Assembly: GCF_001188955.3 (NCBI RefSeq)
Contig: NZ_JPRF03000013.1
Coordinates: 62,001-126,000 of the forward strand
DNA from: Kitasatospora aureofaciens
Lineage (GTDB): Bacteria; Actinomycetota; Actinomycetes; Streptomycetales; Streptomycetaceae
DNA length: 64,000 bases
Direction: 5' to 3'
In this document: positions 1 through 8,481 of the stretch, piece after piece
Numbering within the stretch: position 1 is the first letter of the stretch
Layout of the letters: each line of letters starts with the position of its first letter
The notes under the pieces: model-generated
The model's database searches: none
Told to the model about the DNA's origin: nothing
What the model saw: only the letters and a program-made list of their open reading frames with translations
Translations under genes and position numbers: made by a program

Positions 1-639
1 GGCCCAGCAGCCGAAGGCGTAGATGTTCAGCGGCAGCCACTTGGGCAGGAAGATGATCTCGGGTGGCATCTCGGGCAGCCGCTCCCAGGGCCACCAGCCG
101 AAGAGCGCGAGCCAGATCCGGGTGAACACCCGGGCGGCCGCGATGCCCCCGGCGGAGCGGACGTACCGCGCGGCGGCCAGCATGTGCGGGTCGTCGGGGT
201 CGTCGCCGGCGAGCTTGAGGGCGACGTACGCCTCGACGGTGGTGGACAGTTCGGCGGGCCCGCCGTGGAAGGTGGCCCAGGTGCCGTCCTCCCGCTGCTG
301 GGAGCGGATCCACTGGGCGGTGGCCCGGGTCTGCTCCTCCGTTCGGATGCCCAGGAACTGGCGGAGCAGTAAGTCCTCGGCGTCCATGGTGACATTGGTC
401 TCCAGGTCGCCCTTCCACCAGCCCTCGGAGGACTGCAGCGAGAGCAGGTGGGTGGTGGCGCGCGCCAGCGCCTCGCGCGCGTCGCCGGGCTGCCGGTCCG
501 CCTCACCGGCCGGCCGCGGCCGGTCGGTGTCCTCGGGCTGCCACCGCCCCGCGCCCAGCAGGGCCGGGGGGCGGTCGCCCACCGCGACCGGCTCGGAATC
601 GTACTCAGGGTCGAGCCGGCCGTCCGCGGTTGCTGTCAA
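1..639 (-). CDS. shc: squalene-hopene cyclase, N-terminal part (cut by window edge)
   Basis: The first 213 codons of a squalene-hopene cyclase, which folds squalene into the pentacyclic hopene skeleton at the membrane. The translation shows the N-terminal alpha/alpha-barrel repeats: a LQSSEGWW-type start, then TMDAEDLLLR, a QW-like repeat around residues 95-125 (SQQREDGTWATFHGGP) and the WLPLNIYAFGCW segment at the left edge. The catalytic DxDD motif would lie beyond the edge. I chose the TTG start at 639 because GAGAGGTG lies about 8 nt upstream and the stop of the preceding polyprenyl synthase gene is at 647-649. It is the last gene of the hopanoid operon visible here. The family call is certain; the exact start is less so. 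Confidence 0.93.
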   Translation of the reverse strand, partial: MTATADGRLDPEYDSEPVAVGDRPPALLGAGRWQPEDTDRPRPAGEADRQPGDAREALARATTHLLSLQSSEGWWKGDLETNVTMDAEDLLLRQFLGIRTEEQTRATAQWIRSQQREDGTWATFHGGPAELSTTVEAYVALKLAGDDPDDPHMLAAARYVRSAGGIAAARVFTRIWLALFGWWPWERLPEMPPEIIFLPKWLPLNIYAFGCWA

Positions 640-646
640 CGTAACG

Positions 647-1735
647 TCACCTCTCTCGTACCACCACGAATTCGGCGAGTGCGACGAAGTGCTCGCGCAC
701 CGCGTCGGACATGGGCACCTCGTCCAGGGCGGCGAGGGCAGTCGTGTGCTGGCGGCGGGCCTCCTCCTGGGTCCAGGCGCGGCCGCCGGCCTCCTCGATC
801 AGCGCGGCCCGGGCGGCGAGCTCGGGCTCGGGCTCCTCGCCCCGGCCCTTCGGGTCCGCGAGCTCCTCGGCGAGCCTGCGCGAGGCCGCCCCGCCCTCGG
901 CGAGCGCGGCGGCGACCGGCAGGGACTTCTTGCGCTGGCGCAGGTCGCCCCAGTGCGGCTTGCCGGTGACCTCGGTCGCGCCCCAGATGCCGAGCAGGTC
1001 GTCCACCGCCTGGAAGGCCAGGCCCAGGTGGTGGCCGTAGCGCTGGAGCGCGCCGGACACCTTGTCGTCGGCCCCGGCCAGTACGGCGCCGATCGCCGAG
1101 GCGGCCGCCAGCAGGGCCGCCGTCTTGCCGCCCTCCATCTCCAGGCACTCGGCGACGGTGACGCTGTCGCGCTGTTCGAAGGCGACGTCCATGGCCTGGC
1201 CGTCGATCAGGTGGCGGGTCGCCGTGGTGAGCAGCCGGACGGCACGCGCCGCGTCGGCGGGGCTGGCGCCGCCGGTGTCCCCGGCGTCGAGCAGCACCTC
1301 CGTGCCGAGCGTCGCCAGGGCGTCGCCGACCAGGATCGCCTGGGCCGGACCGAAGACCGTCCAGGCGGTGGCCCGGTGCCGCCGGGTCTCGTCACCGTCC
1401 ATCAGATCATCATGGAGCAGGGAGAAGTTGTGCACCAGTTCAACAGCCACCCCACCGGGCACGCCCACCTCTGCCGCCGCACCGGCGGCCTGGGCCGAGA
1501 GCAGCGCCAGCGCCGGGCGCACGGCCTTGCCGCCGTCCCCCTCCACCGCGGTGCCGTCCCGGTCGATCCAGCCGAAGTGGTACGCCGCGACGGTGTCCAT
1601 CGGTGCGGCCAGACGGGCGACGGTGGCCCGGAGCGGCGGGGTGCAGAGCGTACGGCTGCGGGCGAGCAGCTCCGGCACCGAGACCGGTTCGGCGTGCGCC
1701 GTGCCTCCGACGGCGAAGCCGGTGCGTGACTCCAC
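647..1735 (-). CDS. polyprenyl diphosphate synthase of the hopanoid operon
   Basis: 362-residue trans-isoprenyl diphosphate synthase that condenses IPP with allylic diphosphates. In this operon it probably makes the farnesyl diphosphate used by HpnC/HpnD. Both Asp-rich motifs are present: DDLMDGDETRR at residues 109-119 and DDLLGIWG in the C-terminal third. GKAVRP near residue 70 is the usual substrate-binding GKxxRP segment. The GTG start at 1735 has a GAGGGAGAGGG ribosome binding site. The open frame continues upstream but overlaps hpnE, so it is not used. Only 7 nt separate its stop from the shc start, which indicates co-transcription. Product chain length (C15 or longer) cannot be read from the sequence. 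Confidence 0.92.
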   Translation of the reverse strand: MESRTGFAVGGTAHAEPVSVPELLARSRTLCTPPLRATVARLAAPMDTVAAYHFGWIDRDGTAVEGDGGKAVRPALALLSAQAAGAAAEVGVPGGVAVELVHNFSLLHDDLMDGDETRRHRATAWTVFGPAQAILVGDALATLGTEVLLDAGDTGGASPADAARAVRLLTTATRHLIDGQAMDVAFEQRDSVTVAECLEMEGGKTAALLAAASAIGAVLAGADDKVSGALQRYGHHLGLAFQAVDDLLGIWGATEVTGKPHWGDLRQRKKSLPVAAALAEGGAASRRLAEELADPKGRGEEPEPELAARAALIEEAGGRAWTQEEARRQHTTALAALDEVPMSDAVREHFVALAEFVVVRER

Positions 1736-1780
1736 GTGCGTTCCCTCTCCCTCGTGGTGCCGGACCGCGCGGGGCGGCCG

Positions 1781-1840
1781 GGTGCTGTCGGTGCCGCTGG
1801 TGTCGATGCCGGTGCGGTCGATGCTGGTGCTGTCGATGCT
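1781..1840. repeat. 15-bp minisatellite downstream of hpnE
   Basis: Four successive degenerate 15-bp units (near GGTGCTGTCGATGCT) fill part of the 197-nt spacer between the hpnE stop and the polyprenyl synthase start. The period is a multiple of three, but no gene on either strand needs this segment. It is one of several minisatellites that lie just 3' of genes in this window. Confidence 0.7.
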
Positions 1841-1932
1841 GGTGGTGGCGGCGCGAACGGTGTCCGTACGGCCGACGGGGCCGACGGTACGCCCGTCGGC
1901 TCTGGCGGGCTCCCCGGCGACGGGAGCCGCCG

Positions 1933-3366
1933 TCACCTGGGCCACCGCCCGTCGCCCCGGTCCACCGGCACCCGGGCTCCGGCCGCGGCCAGCGCGGCGT
2001 CGGCGGCGGCGTGGCCGCTGCGCACGGCGCCCTCCATGGTCGCGGGCCAGCCGGTGGCGGTCCACGCACCGGCCAGCAGCAGGCCGGGGACGCCGGTCCC
2101 GGCTCCGGGCCGCAGCTCGGCACTGCCGGGCGCCCCGTCGAAGGTGGCGGTGCGCTCCCGGGTGACGAAGAAGTCCAGCACCTCGGCGCCCGCGGCGGCC
2201 GGGAGCAGCCGGGCGAGCTCGGGCAGGTAGCGGCGGCGCAGCTCGGCCACCGGCAGGTCGATCTCGTCCCGGACGGCGGACTGCGAGAGTGCCAGGTACT
2301 GGGCGCCGGGGTGGGCGCGGCCGAGTCCGGTGCCGGCCAGGCCGGAGTGGGTGGTGCGGTCGAATACCCACTGGACCGGGCTGCCGAGCGCGGCGAAGAA
2401 GGGCCGGCGCAGCACCTTGCGGTCGTAGACCACGTGCACGTTGAGGATCGGCGTGGTGCCGAACCCGGCCAGCCGCTCCTGCCCGGGGACGGCGCCGGGG
2501 GGCAGCAGAGCGGCGGCGGTGTCCTGGGCACCGGCCAGCACCACGGTGTCGGCGGTGAGCAGCTGCCCGTCCTCCAGCCGGACGGCGTGCTGGGGCGCGG
2601 CGGGCTTGAGTTCCGCGACCCGGGCGCGCAGCAGCACCCGCACGCCGGCGCGTTCCAGCTCGACGAGCGCCCGGTCGTGGTGGATCACTCCGAGCGGGAC
2701 GGCGGGCACGCCGATGTCGGAGGCCCCCGGCTCGGAGAGCAGGCCGGTCTTGAACACCATCGCGGCGAGCGCCAGCGACACCTCGTCGGCCCGGGCGTTC
2801 AGGGTGGCGACGCCGACCAGGTCCCAGAGCGCGGCCGTGGTGGCGGCGTTCTGCCCGTTGCGGCGCAGCCACTCGCCGAAGGAGAGCCGGTCCAGCGCCG
2901 GGTCGGCGAGGTCCAGGCCCTTCAGGGCGAGCGCGCCGCGGACGACCCGGGCGCGGTCGGCCGGTGACAGGTGCGGGTAGCGGGCGAGGCTGCCGGCCAG
3001 GTGCAGCGGAACGGGCAGGCCGGCCCGGCGCAGTCGGCCCAGGGTGCGCACCGGGGCCTGCTCGGTGCCGGCGACGGAGAGCACCGGGACGTCCAGGCGG
3101 TCCTGGAGATGGGTCATCCGGGCAGCACCCAGGCGCTCCAGCAGCCCGCGGTAGGCGGTGCAGCAGCGCAGGAAGACGTGCTGGCCGTTGTCGACGGTCA
3201 GCTCGCCGCGCTGGAAGGAGAACGCCAGGCCCCCGAGCCGGGGACGCCCCTCCGCCAGGGTGACGTCGTGGCCGGCCTCGGCCAGCCGCAGCGCGGTGGT
3301 GATCCCGGCCAGGCCGCCGCCGACCACGACGGCGGCCGGGCGCGCGGCATCGGCTCGCCCGGTCAT
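1933..3366 (-). CDS. hpnE: hydroxysqualene dehydroxylase HpnE (FAD-dependent)
   Basis: 477-residue FAD-dependent amine-oxidase-fold protein of the squalene-associated desaturase family. In the HpnCDE route it reduces hydroxysqualene to squalene. The dinucleotide-binding GGGLAG lies at residues 16-21, followed by an Glu-ended beta-alpha-beta unit (VTLAEGRPRLGG). The C-terminus carries the FAD-closing LLLAGAWTATGWPATMEGAVRSG segment, given here by its first residues (about 435-457). The ATG start is at 3366. The gap to hpnD is 148 nt and the order hpnC-hpnD-hpnE is the standard one. It differs from phytoene desaturases by this context. Confidence 0.94.
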   Translation of the reverse strand: MTGRADAARPAAVVVGGGLAGITTALRLAEAGHDVTLAEGRPRLGGLAFSFQRGELTVDNGQHVFLRCCTAYRGLLERLGAARMTHLQDRLDVPVLSVAGTEQAPVRTLGRLRRAGLPVPLHLAGSLARYPHLSPADRARVVRGALALKGLDLADPALDRLSFGEWLRRNGQNAATTAALWDLVGVATLNARADEVSLALAAMVFKTGLLSEPGASDIGVPAVPLGVIHHDRALVELERAGVRVLLRARVAELKPAAPQHAVRLEDGQLLTADTVVLAGAQDTAAALLPPGAVPGQERLAGFGTTPILNVHVVYDRKVLRRPFFAALGSPVQWVFDRTTHSGLAGTGLGRAHPGAQYLALSQSAVRDEIDLPVAELRRRYLPELARLLPAAAGAEVLDFFVTRERTATFDGAPGSAELRPGAGTGVPGLLLAGAWTATGWPATMEGAVRSGHAAADAALAAAGARVPVDRGDGRWPR

Positions 3367-3514
3367 CGGCCCTCCCCCTCGCTCGACCGCCCGGTGGCGG
3401 TCGGTGTGGCCGGCGCGCTGGCGGCCGGCACCGTCATGGTCAGCATCGTGGTCAACGCGGCTCTACCCGGATGTGATTCCCCGCTGACACAGCGTGACAG
3501 AACCGTGACGAGAA

Positions 3515-4417
3515 TCAAGAACGCCCCCCGGCGAGCCCGGAAAGCGCCACGTACGCCTTCTCCCAGCCCGGCAGCGAGACCCGGCCGCGCAGCACCGACT
3601 CGGGATCGGCGGCGATCCGGCCGAGCAGCCGGTGGTAGATCCCGGCCATCGCGGCGGTGCAGGCGCGGCTGCGGCGGTCGAGCATCGGCAGCAGCCGCAG
3701 GCCCTCCTCGAAGGCGGCCTGGGCACGGGCGGCCTCGAAGGCCACCAGACCGGTGAAGTCCGCGCCGACCGGCGGCTTGGACAGCGCGAAGCCCTGCTCG
3801 CAGCCGAACCGGACCAGGTCCTCGGTGGGCAGGTAGGTGCGGCCGTTCAGGGCGTCCTCGCGCAGGTCGCGCAGGATGTTGGTGAGCTGCAGGGCCAGGC
3901 CCAGGGTGTCCGCGTAGCGCGCGCCGCGCTCCGGGTCCTCGCAGCCGTAGACGCCGAGCGAGAGCCGGCCGATGGCTCCGGCCACGCAACGGCAGTAGAT
4001 CTTCAGCTCCTCGTACGTCTGGTACTCGGCGCCCTTGAGGTCCATCTCCACACCGTCGATCAGCTCGTCGAAGCCGCCGAGCGGGATCGGGAAGCGCCGG
4101 GCCGCGTCGGCCAGGGCGACCTTGATCGGGTCGGTGTCGTCCTCGGCGACCGTCCCGGAGCGGACCTCGTCCACCAGTTCCCGGGTGCGCACCAGCGCCT
4201 CGGCCTTGCGGTCGGCCGGGAGGTCGCCGTCGCCGATGTCGTCCACCCGGCGGGCCAGCGCGTACAGGGCCGACATGGCCAGCCGCTTGGGTTCGGGCAG
4301 CAGCCGGATGCCGTAGCTGAAGTTGCGCGCCTGCAGTCCGGTGACTGCCTCGCAGTACCGGTACGCCGCCATGACCTGGGCCGACGCCAGTGGTGATGCC
4401 GCCACTCGGGCGTTCAC
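3515..4417 (-). CDS. hpnD: presqualene diphosphate synthase HpnD
   Basis: 300-residue squalene/phytoene synthase-family protein that condenses two farnesyl diphosphates to presqualene diphosphate. The two Asp-rich motifs are visible: RRVDDIGDGD at residues 56-65 and LTNILRDLREDALNGRTYLP near residues 165-185. The GTG start at 4417 overlaps the hpnC stop by 4 nt (GTGA), which suggests translational coupling. The open frame extends far upstream through hpnC, but only the part from 4417 matches the family. The similar length and order of its neighbour hpnC fit the HpnC/HpnD paralogue pair. Confidence 0.95.
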   Translation of the reverse strand: MNARVAASPLASAQVMAAYRYCEAVTGLQARNFSYGIRLLPEPKRLAMSALYALARRVDDIGDGDLPADRKAEALVRTRELVDEVRSGTVAEDDTDPIKVALADAARRFPIPLGGFDELIDGVEMDLKGAEYQTYEELKIYCRCVAGAIGRLSLGVYGCEDPERGARYADTLGLALQLTNILRDLREDALNGRTYLPTEDLVRFGCEQGFALSKPPVGADFTGLVAFEAARAQAAFEEGLRLLPMLDRRSRACTAAMAGIYHRLLGRIAADPESVLRGRVSLPGWEKAYVALSGLAGGRS

Positions 4418-5394
4418 CTTCCCTTCGCGAAGATGGCCGCCGCCTTCACTGCGAGGCGACGCTTGTCCGGCTTCGCCTGCCGGGCGAGCACGTCGTACCC
4501 GGCGTCCTCGACGGCCGCCAGGGCCGCGTAGCCGCCTGCGGTGAATCCCGCCAGTAGCAGTCGAAGCCTCCCCCGAACCGTACCTACCAATGGTGCGCCG
4601 CGGTCGAGCAGGGTGCGGGCCCGTTCGGCCTCGAAGGCGATCAGTTCCCGAACCGCTCCGGTCGCGCGGGGGGCGGCGAGCTCCTCCTCGGTGACGCCGA
4701 AGCGTTCGAGGTCCTCGGTGGGGAGGTAGATCCGGCCGCGGGAGAGGTCCTCGGCCACGTCCTGGAGGTGTTCGACCACCTGGAGGGCGGTGCAGATCGC
4801 GTCGGAGAGGGCGATCCGCTCGGGGGTGGAGACGCCCGCGATGGCCAGCACCAGGCGGCCCACCGGGTCGGCGGAGAGCGTGCAGTAGCCGACCAGGTCG
4901 TCGTACGTGGCGTAGCGGGTGGTGGTCTGGTCCACCCGGTTGGCCTCGATCAGACGCCGGAACGGCTCGGGGGTCAGCTGGTGCCGGTCGACCAGCGGGA
5001 CGAGCGCCGTCATCAGCGGGTGGCGGGGCCGTTCGGCGTCGGCGGAGTGCAGGGCGGTCTCGAACACCCGGTCGAGATCGCGCTCCAGCCCGTCGAGCAG
5101 CGCGAGGCGGAAGGCGGCCTCCGCCGGGCTCGGCCGGCCGGACTGGGCCGAAGGGGTGGCGGCGGGCCGCCGCTCGACCCCGAGCAGGGCAGCGGTGGCG
5201 GCCGGGTCGGCCAGGTCGCCGTCGCCGGCGTCGTCGACCAACCGGGCGAAGCCGTAGACGGCCATCAGGTCGTCGCGCCAGGCCGCGGGCAGGAAGAAGG
5301 GGGCGACCGGGAAGTTCTCCGCACCCGCCTTCTCCAGGGTCTGTCCCGCGGAAGGGTTCACCGGCGTATCTCTGGGCTGGGCCGAAGCCGACAC
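4414..5394 (-). CDS. hpnC: hydroxysqualene synthase HpnC
   Basis: 326-residue squalene/phytoene synthase-family protein that hydrolyses presqualene diphosphate to hydroxysqualene. It opens with the family's ENFPVAPFFLPAAWRDDLMAV segment near residues 30-50, and has Asp-rich motifs ARLVDDAGDGD and LQDVAEDLSRGRIYLP. I chose the GTG at 5394 because GGGGGAG ends 8 nt upstream. An in-frame GTG at 5403 abuts the same Shine-Dalgarno and has no spacing. It is the first gene of the hopanoid operon. The 290 nt upstream hold its promoter and the terminator of the neighbouring ABC operon. Confidence 0.93.
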   Translation of the reverse strand: MSASAQPRDTPVNPSAGQTLEKAGAENFPVAPFFLPAAWRDDLMAVYGFARLVDDAGDGDLADPAATAALLGVERRPAATPSAQSGRPSPAEAAFRLALLDGLERDLDRVFETALHSADAERPRHPLMTALVPLVDRHQLTPEPFRRLIEANRVDQTTTRYATYDDLVGYCTLSADPVGRLVLAIAGVSTPERIALSDAICTALQVVEHLQDVAEDLSRGRIYLPTEDLERFGVTEEELAAPRATGAVRELIAFEAERARTLLDRGAPLVGTVRGRLRLLLAGFTAGGYAALAAVEDAGYDVLARQAKPDKRRLAVKAAAIFAKGR

Positions 5395-5623
5395 TGCAGT
5401 CACTCCCCCGTTCTACACCGCTGGGTACCACCGGTCCGACTCGGACACGCGTCCGAGCGCGGGCGTCACGCAGGGCACATCGCCCCCGCGCCCCCAGCCT
5501 GACACCACGCGACGCGCCCGAGAAGAGTGCCCCGCCCGGCGCACGGTGGCGCTCACCCCCGCGGGGACGGCCAGCCGGACTAGGGCGTGTCTTTCGGATG
5601 ACGTCGGATCAGCGGGCGCACGC

Positions 5624-5662
5624 CGAAGGGCCGGCTCCGGAGTGTTCCGGTGCCGGCCCTCG
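5624..5662 (-). terminator. hairpin terminator after the ABC export operon
   Basis: GGGCCGGC at 5628-5635 pairs with GCCGGCCC at 5652-5659, and outer bases extend the stem with one mismatch. It sits 30 nt past the stop of the ABC ATPase gene. No U-run follows, which is common for actinomycete terminators. The rest of 5395-5690 has no gene. Confidence 0.6.
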
Positions 5663-5690
5663 GGAGCCAGGGGTTTTCGGGGGCCTGAGC

Positions 5691-6500
5691 CTACGGGCGC
5701 TCGCCGCGCTCGTACCGGCCGACGACCTCGTCGGTCGGGCCGTCCATGACCAGCTCGCCCGCCTCGATCCAGATGGTCCGCTCGCAGACCTCGCGGATCG
5801 AGTTGTTGTCGTGGCTGACCAGGAAGACCGTACCGGCGGAGCCGCGCAGCTCGTCGATGCGCCTCTTGCTGCGCTGCTGGAAGGCCTGGTCACCGGTGGC
5901 CAGCGCCTCGTCGATCAGCAGCACGTCGTGGGTCTTGGCGGCGGCGATCGAGAAGCGCAGCCGGGCGCCCATGCCGGAGGAGTAGGTGCGCATCGGCAGG
6001 GAGATGAAGTCGCCCTTGTCGTTGATCCCGGAGAAGTCGACGATCTCCTGGTAGCGCTCCTTCACCTGGGCCGGGGTCATGCCCATCGCCAGACAGCCCA
6101 GGATGACGTTGCGCTCGCCGGTGAGCTCGTTCATCAGGGCCGCGTTGACGCCCAGCAGCGAGGGCTGGCCGTTGGTGTAGATGCCGCCCTTCTCGGTCGG
6201 CAGCAGGCCCGCGATGGCGGCCAGCATGGTCGACTTGCCGGAGCCGTTGGAGCCGATCAGGCCGATCGCCTCGCCCTTGTACGCGGTGAAGCTGATGCCC
6301 TTGACCGCGTGCACCTCGCGCACGCCGGCGCCGCGCTTACGGCTGAGGATGCGGCTCATCGCCGAGGTGGCGCTGCCCTTGCCGGAGCCGGCGCCGTGCA
6401 CCCGGTAGACGATGTGCACGTCGTCGACGACCACGGTGGGCTCACGGGCCACGCTGACGGCCGGGACGGCGTCGCGCTTGATCAGGTCGGTGTCAGCCAC
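5691..6500 (-). CDS. ABC transporter ATP-binding protein (teichoic acid/polysaccharide export type)
   Basis: 269-residue nucleotide-binding subunit of a Wzt/TagH-like exporter for lipid-linked glycans. The Walker A GSNGSGKST is at residues 83-91, the signature is the SSGMGARL variant typical of this subfamily, and Walker B is VLLIDEA followed by the switch His in FLVSHD. There is an N-terminal extension of about 25 residues. It lacks the C-terminal carbohydrate-binding domain found in some Wzt proteins. The GTG start at 6500 overlaps the permease end by 8 nt, so the two subunits are co-translated. Substrate is inferred from the adjacent glycosyltransferase and CDP-alcohol transferase. Confidence 0.93.
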   Translation of the reverse strand: MADTDLIKRDAVPAVSVAREPTVVVDDVHIVYRVHGAGSGKGSATSAMSRILSRKRGAGVREVHAVKGISFTAYKGEAIGLIGSNGSGKSTMLAAIAGLLPTEKGGIYTNGQPSLLGVNAALMNELTGERNVILGCLAMGMTPAQVKERYQEIVDFSGINDKGDFISLPMRTYSSGMGARLRFSIAAAKTHDVLLIDEALATGDQAFQQRSKRRIDELRGSAGTVFLVSHDNNSIREVCERTIWIEAGELVMDGPTDEVVGRYERGERP

Positions 6501-7434
6501 GGCCGTACTCCTCCTCGGCCTTCCAGAAGAAGACGTATCCGATGACGAACATGCCGATCGCCCAGCCGATGCCGTACGTCCACTGGTGCGGCGGAAGGGT
6601 CTGGTGAACGGCCTGGTGCTTGTTGTAGATGATCGGCGCGAAGGCGTGCCGCAGCAGGTCCATGTAGACGGAGGCCGGGTTGAGGGCCATGATCGTCTGG
6701 ATGGAGTGCGGCCAGGTCTGGATCTTGTCCTGGATGCTGAACATCACGCCGGACAGGAACATCCAGGCCCGCATCACGAACGGGATCAGCTGGGAGATGT
6801 CACTGGTCTTGGAGCCGATCCGGGCGAAGATCAGCGAGATGCCGGTGTTGAACAGCGTCTGCAGGAGCAGTGCCGGGATGACCAGCAGCCAGGTCTTGCC
6901 CGGCTTGATGCCGCCCGCCAGCACGGTGACGACCAGGACCACCATCGAGATCAGCAGCTGCTGGAGCTGGATCACGGTGAAGGCGATCGGCAGGCTGGCG
7001 CGCGGGAAGTGCAGCGCGCGGATCAGGCCGAGGTTGTCGGAGATCGCCCGGGTGCCGGACTGCACCGCGTTCTGGGTGAACTGGAAGACGAATACGCCGA
7101 TGCACAACCAGGAGATGTAGGTGTGACCGGGGAAGCCCTGCTTGCTCGCCAGGATCACACCGAAGACCAGGTAGAACACACCGCAGTTGAGCAGCGGGGT
7201 CACGACCTGCCACAGCTGGCCCAGCTTGGCGTCGGTGTACTGGGCCACCAGGCGAGCGGTGGCGAAGGCCCAGATGAAGTGGCGCCGGGCCCAGAGCTGC
7301 TTGGTGTAGGCGAACAGCCCGGGGCGCGCGCCGCTCACCGACAGGCCGTACTTGTCCGCAAGCTGCTTGGGGGTCAGGCCCGCGTCCGCCCCCCTCGGGG
7401 CTGAGAGGCTGACGGGTTCACTCACTGTCGACAC
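6493..7434 (-). CDS. ABC-2 type transporter permease (Wzm/TagG-like)
   Basis: 313-residue integral membrane permease of the ABC-2 polysaccharide/teichoic-acid export family. A cytosolic N-terminus with an amphipathic helix (TKQLWARRHFIWAF, residues about 44-57) precedes about six hydrophobic segments. The long WQVVTPLLNCGVFYLVFG and LLQTLFNTGISLIFARIG stretches are typical. It overlaps the ATPase gene and forms the channel of the same transporter. The GTG start at 7434 gives the expected length. The 144 nt to the upstream glycosyltransferase could hold a second promoter. Confidence 0.92.
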   Translation of the reverse strand: MSTVSEPVSLSAPRGADAGLTPKQLADKYGLSVSGARPGLFAYTKQLWARRHFIWAFATARLVAQYTDAKLGQLWQVVTPLLNCGVFYLVFGVILASKQGFPGHTYISWLCIGVFVFQFTQNAVQSGTRAISDNLGLIRALHFPRASLPIAFTVIQLQQLLISMVVLVVTVLAGGIKPGKTWLLVIPALLLQTLFNTGISLIFARIGSKTSDISQLIPFVMRAWMFLSGVMFSIQDKIQTWPHSIQTIMALNPASVYMDLLRHAFAPIIYNKHQAVHQTLPPHQWTYGIGWAIGMFVIGYVFFWKAEEEYGRG

Positions 7435-7578
7435 ATTCGTCCTTCGCGCGGGATCTGGTCGGGGCGGCCGGTCGGCGGGGGTCCGCCGGCCTTGCGCCGA
7501 TGGGGATCCACTGGGATCACGGGGGAGGTTCCGGCCGGTGTGTGGTCACCGGCCGAGGCGATCGATCACTCGATCCAA

Positions 7579-8481
7579 TCAGATGATCGGAGGACGGCCC
7601 ATCCTGGTCAGTCGCCAGACGGTACGCCACCGCATGGGCTTCCGCGGACCGCAGGGTTCGCGGAAGCCCGCCCGGAATCCGCCCATCCAGGCCTTCAGTC
7701 CCTCCGCGGAGGGACGTCGGGCCAGGGTCAGCAGGAACCAGGTTCCCAGATAGAGAGGCACCAACGGGGCCGGAAGGTTCCGTCTCGCGAGCCAGACCCT
7801 GTTACGGGCCACGTTGTGGAAGTAGGCGGCGTGCCGGGCCGGCGAGGTGGCGGGGTGGTGCAGCACCACGTCCGCCCGGTAGTCGATGGCCCAGCCGGCG
7901 TCCAGCGCGCGCCACGCGAGGTCGGTCTCCTCGTGGGCGTAGAAGAACTCGGCGGGCAGTTGCCCGGCCTGCTCGAACACCTTGCAGCGCACGGCGCTGG
8001 CGCCGCCCAGGAAGGTGGTCACCCGGGAGGAGCGCATCGGATCGCTGGCACGCAGCCGGGGGACGTGCCGGCGCTGGGTGACGCCGGTGTCCGGGTCCTC
8101 GATCCGGAAGGACACGATGCCCAGCTCCGGATCGGCGGTGAAGGCCTCGCGCAGCAGGCGGGCCGAGTCGGTGCGGGGCAGCAGCCCGTCGTCGTCCAGG
8201 AAGAGGACGGCGTCCACCTCCCGGCCGTCCGGCCCGAACAGCTCGATGCCGACGTTGCGCCCGCCCGGGATGCCGAGGTTCTCCGGCAGCTCGACGGTGC
8301 GCACGCCCTCGACCAGCGGCGGCAGCTCGACGCCCTGGCCGACCACGGCGAGCTCGACCGCCGGGCCCTCCTGGGCGCGGACGGACTCGATCAGGGCGTT
8401 GAGCTCGGCGGGCCGGTTGCCCATCGTGATGATGACGACGCCGAGGCGGAAGCTGTCCGCGGTGGTGGTGGTAGTGGTCAT
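7579..8481 (-). CDS. GT2-family glycosyltransferase
   Basis: 300-residue GT-A fold glycosyltransferase. It begins with VVIITMGNRPAELNALIESV, has NLGIPGGRNVGI for nucleotide contact and the metal-binding DDD motif in AVLFLDDDGLL near residue 95. The later HEETDLAWRA motif near residue 205 is characteristic of rhamnosyl/GlcNAc-type GT2 enzymes acting on lipid carriers. The ATG at 8481 overlaps the stop of the CDP-alcohol transferase by 4 nt (ATGA). Sugar donor is not readable. The context suggests it glycosylates the lipid or polymer later exported by the ABC pair. Confidence 0.88.
   Translation of the reverse strand: MTTTTTTADSFRLGVVIITMGNRPAELNALIESVRAQEGPAVELAVVGQGVELPPLVEGVRTVELPENLGIPGGRNVGIELFGPDGREVDAVLFLDDDGLLPRTDSARLLREAFTADPELGIVSFRIEDPDTGVTQRRHVPRLRASDPMRSSRVTTFLGGASAVRCKVFEQAGQLPAEFFYAHEETDLAWRALDAGWAIDYRADVVLHHPATSPARHAAYFHNVARNRVWLARRNLPAPLVPLYLGTWFLLTLARRPSAEGLKAWMGGFRAGFREPCGPRKPMRWRTVWRLTRMGRPPII

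Noticed and set aside
5581..5625. Possible insertion-sequence end (GGGCGTGTCTTTCGGATGAC-like segment)
   Set aside because: It recalls segments seen near streptomycete mobile elements, but there is no matching second end, target duplication or transposase in the window.
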